From Homalodisca vitripennis (taxonomy: Eukaryota; Arthropoda; Insecta; Hemiptera; Cicadellidae): a stretch of DNA of 64,000 nucleotides. A program made the position numbers and the translations under genes. Positions 26,053 to 37,479 of the stretch are shown here, one piece after another. Within the stretch, counting starts at the first letter, position 1. Each line of letters starts with the position of its first letter. The DNA lies in the NCBI RefSeq assembly GCF_021130785.1, contig NW_025777654.1:60323-124322 (forward strand), in the 5' to 3' direction. The notes below the pieces were generated by a model. The model was not told where the DNA came from, did not search any database, and saw only the letters and a list, made by a program, of their open reading frames with translations.

Positions 26053-26860
26053 AACGACCAACCTTGGCAGGGACTGGGACTGCCTATGTTTAAAACTGTT
26101 GCCCTGCATTCACCACAGTTACTAGAATAAACAGCAATGGCTGCAATGACACTGTTATGCGCACCCAGGTTAGGTTAGGGGATTCCATGGTACTAGGGCC
26201 AGTCCTTGGGCAGGTCGTCAACCCTTCTACCATGTAATACTCCCCTCCCTTATTAGGTTGATTTATTTTGAGATATTTTAGGTTACGTCACATGTGCTGC
26301 AATTCTACCGCAGACAATATGCACTTCCTCAATAAGATAATAATGTAGATGCGTAATTCTCACTAAGATGTATTGAACTTTTCAGTATAAATTAACTTTG
26401 ATAACAGCATTGAAGTGTTTAAAAATTTATTTAAAAAATTTTTATTGGAAGGCCGAGTAGAATTAGGCAATAAATATTATTTTTATTTGACAGGTCGGTT
26501 AATATAAAAAGTAAATTTATTCTATTCTCGGTTGCGATCTAAATAATATAAATAAAGAGGTTACGTCATGTTTTTCTATTTGAAATTCCACAACTCTCCA
26601 ATTATGCCCAATCTTTCAAGTGCACTATGTGCTAACTTGAGAGATGTAATCAGTATTATAACTGTAGATAAGTTTGATGAAAAATTAGGATGAAAAATAG
26701 GATAAGAATTCTACATTCACTATACATAAAACTTTAAGACCAATGCTAAACATTGTACTAACCCTTTAATATAGATTTTTACAACAGTTATCACGAATAA
26801 ATATTGAAAACATTATGAATTTAGTTTCTTTAAGAAACTTTTTAAACAATAGATTTATTA
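26053..26860 (+). repeat. R1 interspersed repeat, copy B (longest uninterrupted)
   Basis: It begins at 'gaccaaccttggcaggga' and contains, in order, 'tggctgcaatgacac', 'agggccagtccttgggcagg', 'ccctcccttattagg', 'gctgcaa' with 'ctaccgcagacaat', 'cggttgcgat', 'aataaagaggttacgtcatg' and 'aagtgcactatgtgct'. Similarity to the 34-kb copy ends near 'agatttatta' at 26850. There is no long open frame. The 5' part is clearly less AT-rich than the rest. Confidence 0.8.
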
Positions 26861-27759
26861 GCATCAATAAATATATTTTTTTTTAAAATTAAAAAATCCT
26901 TACTAATTTTCTGCGATATTTAGAAATATGTAAGCGTCTATAAATAATAAAACCGTCTTAGTATATTATATTCTACTCATAATTTAGAAACTCTTTTGAA
27001 TCATCAGAGATTATGTAGGATCCATCTAATATTTACAATGTTTTCACTAACATTAGACGTGATAATTTACATTACACTTGTCTTTTAATACGTTTTCATG
27101 TCATAAAAAATAACCTTACAAATGCCTCTGTTAGAATACTATTCGCAACCTGAAGCAATATGTATATGCCTGTACATAAAATGCCTATCAATGAAATTTA
27201 AACCAATTTGAGTTTCCTGGTTGACCGGAAATAAATTGATCAACCAATCACGACGCGATTTAGTAGAATTAAAATGAGGCAGTCTCGAAAGGGTTAACAA
27301 TATCATACAATAAACTGTTCTTGACCTATCTTGTTATATAAATAGTGACTTAAACCAAATATATGATAGTCACAAATCACTTTCAGACAATTCGGTGAGA
27401 CAAATTTTGTCACTCTATAACGTCTGTATATATTTAAAAATAATATATTTTATTTATCTGACTGTCAGTTAGCTAAGTGTAGGGCTAAAAGAAATATGAT
27501 TTCAGCAAAAAAACTATTTATTTCATAATTTAGAACTCTTTTGATACTCTCCAATGTTAACCTCCAGCAAAAATGTAAGAACTATCCATAGTTTTTTTCT
27601 AAAATAATCTTCCCTATAAACTTCAATAACCAGGCTCTGTATTTGAATTATAAAAGATGGTTCTGGGCTACTGGACGTATACAACTTATAACAATAAACA
27701 GGTGAATAAAAAGTTTTCAAAGTAATTATAATGAAAATAAATGTCGGACACGTTTCTTT
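26861..27759. other. Unassigned AT-rich DNA
   Basis: No repeat copy or gene was recognised. The frame at 27523-27720 on the minus strand has no family signature. Confidence 0.4.
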
Positions 27760-28475
27760 CCAAAAAAGAATTGTGGCGCCAATGTATTACTTAAATACGC
27801 ATATTAATTAAATTTGTAAAGTTGCGTTGTAAATTTGTGTTTACGTTACTATAACACACTTTTGCTTAAGTAACAAATGTCAAAGGTAATTTCTTCTGAG
27901 GAAATAAATTTTGAATCGTAAACTATGTAAATCGCGTGTTTAACTTTATGGAAATGTGTTAGGAGTGATTAATTATGATTTTAATTTATGAAACTATTTA
28001 ACCATTGGCCTCATCGGTAGGGATAATAATGCACAAGTATATGGAGTATAAGCCAAAGTCCATACAGTAACACTGCATTCAGCTTAATATACTGTAAAAT
28101 ATGAGTAAAGTACGTAAGTGTACTGATGTCCTACAGCTAATAAGTCAAATTCATCAGTTGCTACAATCTAAACTCAGGGCTTAATTGTTAAACATCAATA
28201 TTCAGATATCTACAGACATACATACAAGAAGAAATCTACGTAAGTTGTATTTAATAAAAAATGTTATGTTTTAACTTATCCATTTCAAGAATATTGCAGT
28301 CAAATACAAAGGCTCAGACGTGGTGTTGGGGCCATAGATCGGAAGAAGACTGAATGTTAACTCTGCTAAAAGGTTTTAAAAATTGTGCTTTCATGGTAAC
28401 GAGGAATAATGTTTGATTGTTAAGAAAAAGAATAATCGTATGGCTTAAGTTACTGATATGTAAATAACACAAACA
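27760..28475 (+). repeat. R3 repeat, copy C
   Basis: It starts near 'tgtggcgccaat' and ends near 'gtaaataacaca'. It is collinear with 35020-35795. Shared blocks are 'ctaat' with 'taagtca', 'gcttaattgtt.aacat' and 'aatattcaga', 'ttttaacttatccatttca', 'atagatcggaagaagactga' and 'catggtaacgaggaataat'. The TGT...ACA ends recall a solo LTR, but a target duplication is not evident and flanking similarity may extend outward, so I leave the class open. Confidence 0.72.
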
Positions 28476-31400
28476 TCACTTACTTATGCTTGGGCTATCA
28501 AGAAATTACAACATAAACCTCTATTGGTTTTGGAAGTGTTTTTCACATAATCTGTGTAAATAAGCTGTTTTCCCTTAAAAAGGTTTACATCAAAACACGT
28601 TCTGAATATATATTTTCTTAGACAGTTTAACCCAATATATAGGATAATTAGAAATAAGTTACCTGGAATAGAAGGGGAATTTTAAACATGCTACAAAAGA
28701 TATGTTTTTATTTTGCATAACGTAAATAACACAATACAAATATAGTTTAAATCCGACTTGAGAATAAATATCATTTAATATTTAATAAATATCATTTTAA
28801 TTTATTTCTTTAAAAATTCCCTGAGCAAGGTTTGTGATTATGTGAGGAAATTGGCTTCCGGCTCCAAGAATAATACTCTTACTTTGTTATATTTGTAGTT
28901 CAGGAGTTTTCTTTCATAAGTATTGGAATTCAGGTATATGAATTATATGTAACGTGTCATTTGTTAACTATAATGTTTGTTTTGTAGACCTTGACAACAA
29001 AAATATACCAACTATTAGTACTTTAAATGTCTTTAAGTTTATTTTTAAATTTATCAGTAGACACAGACTGCAATTTTATTGAATTTAAAAGTAATCTAAC
29101 AAGCTAATCTTCTATTAACTTTGGTGTACTGTATTTTGAATATTATTTTTATTTTTTAATAAAGCCATCTCTATCTATTAACAACTGAGTTTAAATGTTT
29201 ATATATTTTGTACTTTGTAATCGCTAGTACTATTTAATTATTCTATGATGTTACGAAAAACTTGTTTGCAAAATTACAATTTATAAAAGTTACATTCGTG
29301 TGTTACAGGTTGAGATGGAACGGACCTTATAGACCATGGCAGACGTAACAAATAACTGATTCTATTCTTGAGATACAGAAGGCGTCTTATCGTCATATGC
29401 TAGCTTGAATTGTATGTAGTTGACATAGATATAACAAACTCTAAATAACTACTATAATCAAGAAAGCATACAACATTAATAATCTATATTTTTAAGGTTT
29501 ACCAAGTTTGAAATACTTGATTTACCAATAATAAATGCGATATACAGATATATCGGTAAATTTTAAATATATTGCTGATATTCATCTCAAAAACAGGTTA
29601 ACACAGATCAAATAACATTAATTACAATCAAAGGACTATGATTTAAATCTAATAAGTTTGGGACTGTCCGCACGGATGTAGGATCATGGGGATAATGTCG
29701 CTTTTATCAGTACTTAAAATTTGTATCTGTAAATTGTTTATTAATCATCCCCTTTGATATGCTCATATGCCTTTAATATATTCATACATGTATGGTGACA
29801 GAAGAGGTTACATCGAGGGTCTCATTGACTTATTGACATTGTCTTCATTGACTTGATAATTTAATACGACCTATCTGATATGCAATAAGGAATTAAATAT
29901 ATTGAAAATAAATTAGATATGAAGTAACATATTTTATGATTTCCTATAGAAGTACCGGATTTCTTAAGAGTAATAATCACGTTTAAATGCCTACTGTCAA
30001 ACAACTCAGTTAACATGTATGATTTTATGGTGACATGTTTTCGAAGGCTTATTATACTTTTATTGTCAGACCTACAGTATGTCCCATGGTTGTGGGTGGA
30101 TTCGCTATAAAGTTAACATAACTCAACACAGAAACAAATAAATAGGGCAATAAAATATACAGCACAAATACAACACTAACCACAATCGTGAGCAATACTC
30201 CGTGTAGGCTATGAAGCGGTGAAGAACCTGGATGACCATAGGAGACTCTGGGGAGTTTTTACTTTTAAAACTAAGAATTAATACCTACCTACTTAGATTT
30301 TCAGGTACATTACAAACTCCACATCCACAAGTATAATTTATAGTTACACAAAAATTTAATAATACTAGTTATTGCATATAATTCGGTTTTATCACTGTTT
30401 ACTACTCTCCGATTTCAATACGCAAGATATTTAAATAAACAGAAGACAATTAACTATTTCTGAATGTATCCAAGTAAATTCTAAAGGAAAAAGTAGTATT
30501 ATTATCCTTTTGTTATTAAAGAACAATTTAAACAATTCATAACTTAATTTGTCAAGTTTACTGTATTATAGAGACAAAACCGATACAACATAATATTAAA
30601 GAATCCGACAGAAGAACAATCTGAAGTTACCTCAAGGTGTTCTACCTTGGAACAAGAGTAAACTAAATACAAATTGTCAAGTTTCTATGATCGTTCTATC
30701 AAAATGTATCACACAGACGGGAAGACAAGTACACAGACGGACTTCTATCTGACACAAAATATAGTACAAAATATGTTGTACAAAGTTTCAATCGTCCTTT
30801 GTATTACGAGTTACTGGACAGAAGGACAGGAGGACGGACTGCAGTACGATTTCAATACGGTCCTATCTTTTCCTTAACAATATACGTGCTATAAACGTAA
30901 TTACATACTGCTGTCTAAAAAATTAATATAATTATACTAAGCAAATACTTCCATAGAGCTAGTAGATAATGTCTACATGACTCTCTATTGTAGTCACAAT
31001 GGTGTAGAAGAGATATCTGAGGAGTAATTGTGCTAGGCGAGTCAGATGTGAGGTACCTTTTAATTTACCATATTATTTATCATATTTATTAGCAAATAGA
31101 GAATGGATAAGTGTTTCAAGGAAAGCTGGGCAGTATTTGATTCGTAAGAACAATCAAGATCAAACATATAATGGTGTATACGTCTAGATCACATTGAAAT
31201 ACTTTAAAAAGGATTGCTGCGTTGGCACCAAATCAACCAAAAACATTTGAAAATAAAGGTGTTAATATTTCATGGTTTATAAGACAAACAAAAAAACTAT
31301 TTCTAAATTATATTTACAGTAGGCCTATTAAATATTTTCTGTAGACGAAAAGTTTATTACACATTATTTTTTTATCTTTATTCAGTAAATTTTAAACATA

Positions 31401-31480
31401 AGTAAAGATTTTTTTTAATTTTAAAACATCGTTCTTTTAGAATGGGTCCTATGGGGTATATTATTTCTCAATGCATGCTT
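28476..31480. other. Unassigned AT-rich DNA containing R12 copy B
   Basis: Only the R12 fragment at 29065-29245 was recognised. A stretch near 30700-30870 is richer in CAGACGGAC-like words and open for 67 codons, but it has no identifiable domain. Confidence 0.4.
29065..29245 (+). repeat. R12 repeat, copy B
   Basis: Collinear with 21115-21290 through the 'cttctattaactttggtgta' block and the 'gagttt.aaatgt' block. Noncoding. Confidence 0.6.
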
Positions 31481-31660
31481 AAAAAAATAGGGAGTCGGAG
31501 AAGGAAGAACGATGATGTGAAAGAGCGTTACCCAGTTCAAATGCCTCTCAACTTACGTACTTATCAGTGATTGTTTGCTCTCAGATTATCACTCGTTTCA
31601 ATTTGTTTTGGCATTTCCGCAACTTTATGACAACAGACCAAATAAGAGAACATATTTTTA
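31481..31660 (+). repeat. R11 repeat, copy A
   Basis: Blocks 'aaagagcgttacccagttca', 'cctctcaact' and 'cttatcagtgattgt' recur in order at about 53300-53480. Noncoding. Confidence 0.55.
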
Positions 31661-31984
31661 CGAAAGATGGAGACTTCTAAGCTTTCGTTCTAAAAATGTA
31701 AACAAATTTAAAATATTAGTTAAACTGATTTAAAACATAATCGAGCTGTCGTAATATAATTTTTACATACAATAGTTGATTACATTTAACGGATTCTTTT
31801 AATAATTAATATTTTGCATTTTAGAGATCGAGATAGGATTTTTACAGCTTTAGAATTCAGAGAGGCGTATCCCGCAGGAATTATCGAAATAATAATAGGC
31901 CTATATTTATCCCAGGGACCCTAAACATGTATATGTAATATTTCAGTACAATCTGTTGAATAGTTTAACAGCATTTGTAATACT

Positions 31985-32625
31985 ACAAGCAGTTACCCAC
32001 GGCTTGGTACGCAATTTTGTAGATTTTGCACCTGTATGAGCACTTCTGGTTTTATTAATTATGTATCCCACGCCAATATTGAGTTTGCTTTCTTCCCATG
32101 ATGAATGAACTATGTTCAAAAGTATGTATTTTTTTGGTCTTTTCAATTTGCTTAGATGTTAGTATTTTTGTTCCACAGGTGATTTAGCTTCTTTCTTGAT
32201 AAATATACATACTTTCATACATACATACAAGATCTGAGAAGCCTACTTTTGACAAAAGACAAATAATTTAGGTTTCATAAGAGTCTTTTAAAAGTAAAGT
32301 AAAATTGAGACTACATTTTCACTTATATCTATACCGCTACTAGTTATAAACTGCTTTAACACGCAATTTAGTAGGCGTTGCACGTGCATGAACAGTGGTT
32401 CGAGTGAATTATATTTCCGACGGCAATGTTGAGTTTACCTTGTTGCCACGATCAAGAAAATATGTCAAATAATGTATATGTATGGTTATTGCTGTTTACT
32501 TCGCTCTTAATATGTCTTGTTCCATATTTAATATTTTAGCTTATTTACCAATCAAAAACATTTATATCACAGACTAGAGAAGCCTACTCGTGTCAAAATT
32601 GAACTAAGATGGGTTTATATAAGTT
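31985..32625 (+). repeat. R6: two diverged tandem units, period about 352 bp
   Basis: The block at 32008-32115 ('gcaattttgtag', 'ttttgcac', 'atga.cact', 'attatgtatccc', 'gccaatattgagttt') recurs at 32360-32470. The 'gagaagcctac' block at 32236 recurs at 32578. This makes an older tandem duplication with roughly three-quarters identity. No coding. Confidence 0.7.
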
Positions 32626-32721
32626 GTTAAATTTATATATTCAATTACAAGGGTACATTTAAATACACCGTCTTTTAAGTGTTTGGTTCTCCCATCACTA
32701 ATCGCCAGTCCGCCGTCGTTA

Positions 32722-33485
32722 TTCAGGCTCGCCCAGCCGCGCGGTGGGCAAGCGGTGATATTCCGTGCTGGGTCGGCGGATATGTCAGTTGAATCCTGAC
32801 CCATCGTCACTAAACATAATAATGTCGGCGCTTTTGGTGCAGATCACTATAAAACTCAAGTCGTTATAGTATATACGGTTAACAAACAAAAGTGTTCTAA
32901 TTTTGTCCACTACTCAATATTTAATATCGTATGTTAAGAAAAAGTAACAGCCTTCTTTTGACAAAAGACAAATAATTTAGGTTTCATAAGAGTCTTTAAA
33001 AGTAAAATTTAGACTACATTTTCACTTATATCTGTACCGCTAGTAGTTATACACTGCTTTACACGCAATTTAGTAGGCGTTTGCACGTGCATGAACACTG
33101 GTTCGAGTGAATTATATTTCCGACGGCAAAGTTGAGTTTACCTTGTTGCCACGATCAAGAAAATATGTGTTTCCAAACTCAAACATTAATTTTAGTAGTT
33201 TCACGCCTTTTGTTTCAATCTTTAGATATATACGTATATATGTTCAGATACCTATAATACATAGGAAAAACATTTTTAATTTTATGCTAAAAATGTTTTT
33301 GAAATAGATTTGCTTAACGTTTTGTTTAAAAATTTTAAGCAATTTATTGATTTTTCTGTCTAATATCTAATGAACAATGTACACAATCTCCATAGGCAAG
33401 ATCAAACCGACTACCCTACCTTATCCGGCCGATACGCTTAAAGCTGAGCTATTGTCAGCGGGAATATATAAAGTAACGATACTAT
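32722..33485 (+). mobile_element. R7 repeat with tRNA-like (SINE-type) head, copy A, interrupted by an R6 fragment
   Basis: It matches the reverse complement of about 56500-57036 on both sides of an insertion at 32950-33168. The GC-rich head has an A-box-like TGGGCAAGCGG at 32745-32755 and a B-box-like AGTTGAATCCTG at 32787-32798, spaced as in tRNA genes. Both boxes are recognisable in the second copy. The body is AT-rich and ends near 'ataaagtaacgat' at 33480. Read as a tRNA-derived SINE head fused to a long unrelated body. The source tRNA would be of Leu/Ser type by the GGNNAAGCGG look, but that is inference. Confidence 0.55.
32950..33168 (+). repeat. Recent extra copy of an R6 unit inserted within R7
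   Basis: Near-identical, with about ten differences over some 210 bases by eye, to 32252-32464. It sits between R7 sequences that are adjacent in the 56.8-kb copy. It is much younger than the tandem pair upstream. Confidence 0.85.
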
Positions 33486-33521
33486 AAAAAAATATATAGT
33501 CAAACTGGGATCATTATTTAA

Positions 33522-34640
33522 AACATCTAATGACCAACCTTGGCAGGGACTGGGTCTGCCTGTGCTTAAAACAGTAGCCATGCATTCATCACTGTTACTA
33601 GAACCAACACCAATGGCTGCAGTGACTGTTATGCGCACTTAGGTTATAGCATTCCTTGGTACTAGGGCCAGTCCTTGGGCAGGTCTTCACCCTTCTTCCA
33701 TGTACAGTAATACTTCCCTCTCTTATTAGGTTTGGTTATTTGAGATATGTAGGTTACGTCACGTGACGTGTGCTGCAATCTACCGCAGACAATATGCACT
33801 TACTCAACAAGAGAAGAATGTAGATCCGTAAATTCTCACTGACACGTGTTGAACTTTACAGTAATATTACTTAGTTATACCGTTTACTTAGTTATGCTGT
33901 GGACTTAGGCGTGCCACAACGCTTTGGTAAGATTTGTTTATTTTAACCTAGTTTTGTAATATCATGTATTAGGTTAGTTCTTTACCTGAAGAAGAGATCA
34001 GATTGCAGATCTCGAAACGTAGTGTTTTACTGATTTATTGTTTCACTGAACGATGGCAAATGTCCGGAAAAATCCTGTTTCATTCACAATCCTTCCATCG
34101 TCAAAAATAACCTTCAAACAAAGAAGTATACCGTTTTAATATTTCAGATTATATTTATTTTTTATTATTATTGTAATCCATGTAGATTTAAACAAGAAAA
34201 GAGTATTTTATGTAACAAAGCGGTTAATATTTAAAGGCAACTTATTCTATTCTCGGTTGCAATTTAAGTAATATTAAAATAGTGCTTACCCTATACAAAA
34301 ATGTTGTTACGTTTGACATAAAAGTTTGATCCAATTCCACCCAATCTTTCAATTGCACAATGTGCTGACTTGAGAGATGTATCAGAGAGATGTATCAATA
34401 TTATTACAGATACTTTTGAATTAATATTAGAATCTGATATGATAAGATTTCCATATAAAGATAAGAATAAGATTAAAACGATAAGACCAGTGCTAAACAT
34501 TGAACAAGAACGGACAAGTTTACAACGATCACAAGCGACTAGATATTGAAACCATTGTGAATTTCGTCTCTGTAGAAACTTTATAACAACGAAATTCATA
34601 GATTTATTAAACTCAGAGAATATTTCCTTATATTAAATAT
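33522..34640 (+). repeat. R1 repeat, copy C, carrying a 241-bp insertion
   Basis: It starts at 'gaccaaccttggcaggga', follows copy B through 'gaactttacagtaa', is interrupted at 33886-34126, and resumes to 'agatttatta' near 34610. A 13-bp tandem duplication, 'agagatgtatcag', occurs near 34373-34399. Noncoding. Confidence 0.8.
33886..34126 (+). mobile_element. 241-bp insertion resembling the 3' end of a Penelope-like element, with 10-bp target duplication
   Basis: The decamer TATACCGTTT occurs at 33876-33885 and again at 34127-34136, flanking sequence that is absent from the other R1 copies. Inside lies CTGAAGA (33986-33992), a perfect 6-bp hairpin GAGATC/GATCTC (33994-33999 with 34008-34013) and then GAAAC. 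This is the core arrangement of a hammerhead ribozyme as found in Penelope-like elements. Stem III and the cleavage side are not convincing and one A is extra before stem II, so it is a remnant or look-alike. Confidence 0.6.
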
Positions 34641-35019
34641 TCTTAATAATATTGTTCGTTAATAATTTCCGTCCTGTTCTCACTGATTCTGTGTTAAAAG
34701 TTAGCCCACGACCACAGGTAGCGGAGGCTACTACCTACCATTACCAACGTCCTGGTGACATCAAAGGAGACGAAATGAGGACCAACTCGTAATTGAATAT
34801 TTATTTGAGTTCCAGAAGCGTTGTTTTGTGGAAAACGAAATTGTGTGTATCACAGGAGATTTGTAAACTAAACCGGTAAATGTACCGAACCTTGTCAGTA
34901 CGCCATCAAAGCCTAGGGAAAAAGCCGGCGATCAGCGGGAAGTGATCTCTCACTAATGTAATTTCTGACGTTTCTTTATCAATGAGATTGATGAACACGG
35001 TTTTTCTTAGGGACATCTT
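34641..35019. other. Unassigned DNA between R1 and R3 copies
   Basis: Slightly less AT-rich, with no recognised repeat. A minus frame at 34906-35094 shows no family signature. Confidence 0.35.
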
Positions 35020-35795
35020 GCGCAATGTGTGGCGCCAATTTAACAGTTTAAATACGTTTATTATTACATTTTGTAAACTTGCAACGTTTTTCATTTCCTT
35101 TCCGTGTGTCTATCATACTGTAAACACTTTCGTTTCAGTATAAAAAGCCAAATTTAAGTACGTCTGAGGAAATACACGTAAATGTTTTATTTTGAACAAT
35201 GCAAATCACTCGCGTCATTGTAGAGTGATAAGGTTTTTAATTTTTACAAATATTTAATCAACTGTACTGCCTCAGCGGTAGTGATAACAATGGACATGTA
35301 TGTGACGTAGTGGCTGGTGCCTATAAAGTAATAATTACATATACAAAATATACAGTAAAATAAGTAGGTTATAGTATACTTCTGCTGTTCTACGGGTAAA
35401 TAAGTTAGTCATGAGTAGCTACAACCTAAAATCAAGGATTAATTGTTTAACACCAATATTCAGACTACATGTACAGCCATAAATGCAAGATTAAATCTAC
35501 GTGAATTGTATTCAGTGAAAATTGTGTTGTTTTGACTTATCCATTTGAAGTATATTCCAGTCAAATCGACAGAAGGTTCAGCCGTGGTCATAGGCCGGAA
35601 GGAGACTGAATATGAACTCCTGCTAACTTTTGTCCATATCAACTTGTATCAAAATGTTTTACGATGCCACTGTACTAAGCACGTTTTCAAAGGTATAAGG
35701 TTTTAAAGTTGTGTTTTCATGGTAACGAGGAATAATTGTTATTTTTTAAGAAATAGACCAATGTTAAGGCTTAACTTACCGCTATATAAATTCAC
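35020..35795 (+). repeat. R3 repeat, copy D
   Basis: It starts near 'tgtggcgccaattt' and ends near 'ataaattcaca'. It is collinear with copy C at 27.8-28.5 kb and, in reverse, with split copy A. It carries the 'gacgtagtggctggtgcc' block near 35301 and the 'catggtaacgaggaataat' block near 35717. No long open frame. Confidence 0.75.
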
Positions 35796-37479
35796 AAGAA
35801 AGAGAGCACATCTAGATCTTTTACACTAAGATAATTATTAAATGAAGGAATATTTATTTCCTCACGGAAATAAAGATCACACGTATACACAAAAACAGGA
35901 TATGATCTCCAGGGCGTAGCCTAATTAAAAATATAAGTAGTGTAAAATATTTGTATGAAAAATTTAACATATTGAGAACATGAAATTTACAATATAAATA
36001 CGTATTAATGTAACGTATATACACTCATAATATAATAAAAAAAAGAAAAGTCCAAATACATCATAGATAACAACAAATCAAGTGTTAGAGAAACAGATGA
36101 CTACCAGATAACAACGGCAAAAATGATAATGTGATGATGAATAATTAATAAATAATAAAAATTTTAACTTAATTTATGAAAAAAATATTATATCGAAAAC
36201 AGTTTTATTACGAGGCTTGGAAACTCACACACATACACTCATGCCACGCATAACCAAAATCTCCCCCTTTCTCCCCCTTTTTCCTGTCCCTACATTTACC
36301 ACCATCAAAAGACACTCTCTCTCAACACACAATCCTAGACAGCTACAACATCATACGCCAACCCACTGTAAATACTCCTGATGAACATACGATCAACGAC
36401 TAAGCTAGTGATGTCAATCATAGCTAGCATGTCATATCATCCATCTCAAGTATCTGTAAACATAACATGACACAATTTTAGTAGCAGCACTGCAAGTACA
36501 AGTAATTTACTATGTCAGTGAATGTGCATTGTTGTATTACATTTTTGTAGAGACAGACAAATTTTCTTTTCCATTTCTATTCTACCCCTCCTATTTTTTA
36601 TGCTAAGACTAGACCCATAGAAATGTTTAATCAGATCAAATAGTAATGGTTTGTACTGGACAAATAGAGAGTACTAAAAAAGTGACAGACACGAGCTGCA
36701 CTATCCCTCAATAAGATACCCTTATTGTATATCTAATAATAATAATAAATTTGTAATATTCAATTTCTAAGATGTACAATTGATTTAAAGTTATTTTGAT
36801 GTAGTGTAACCAAAACTTTAATAAATTGTTCTTCTATATAAAACATGACGTTACAATTTTTGTAATTATTCATATAAAACATAAGGTAAATATTTTTTAC
36901 TGTGTATTAATCATCAAATGTTTATAATATAATATTCTGTCACATTATATCTTATTAAGCCTCACTAAATATATCGTTTATAAGGACCTTAGTTTTATCA
37001 AAATTTTTTCATAACATAGATACCCTTGTTTTAAAATTTAAAAATTTTTGCTTGCATAAATTTTCTTCAGCACATAACTAAATGTATATTACGTTTATTT
37101 ATTGACTGCTTAGTTTTTGCTCCAAATTTAAAAACCATTCTTCTTTACAATTCCCATACATTCGTAAGTGAATTTTTTTTTCATTCAAAAGAGTGGAATG
37201 ACTGAGAGTATTGATTTTACGAAACAAATCTAAAGTAGTAAGAAAGTTGAGTACAATCATTTGAGAATATGTAGATTATTCACGCAGTAAAAAAATACTA
37301 GGATCGTACAAATTATCAACGCATCATTTCAGCGCACTCTTGCGTTGGTAGTACACTGCCTACCTCACTAGAACTAATTATTAAAACACAGGTTTTTAAT
37401 CTAACTCAAGAAACAAAAATGTGAATGTATCATTTAGCATGAATATCACAATAAATATCATCTTCAGCCATTAAAATGT
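35796..37479. other. Unassigned AT-rich DNA
   Basis: Mostly AT-rich. A pyrimidine-rich patch near 36225-36380 contains CTCCCCC repeats and short ACAC and CTCT runs. No gene or repeat family was recognised. Confidence 0.4.

Noticed and set aside
26168..26185. TTAGG-like words suggesting telomeric repeat
   Set aside because: Only two units, part of the R1 repeat, and too short to be telomeric.
30674..30877. 67-codon frame with CAGACGGAC-like words
   Set aside because: No domain, no splice context and no second copy found in the window.
33886..34126. Functional hammerhead ribozyme
   Set aside because: One extra base before stem II and no acceptable stem III or cleavage side were found, so it is described only as hammerhead-like.
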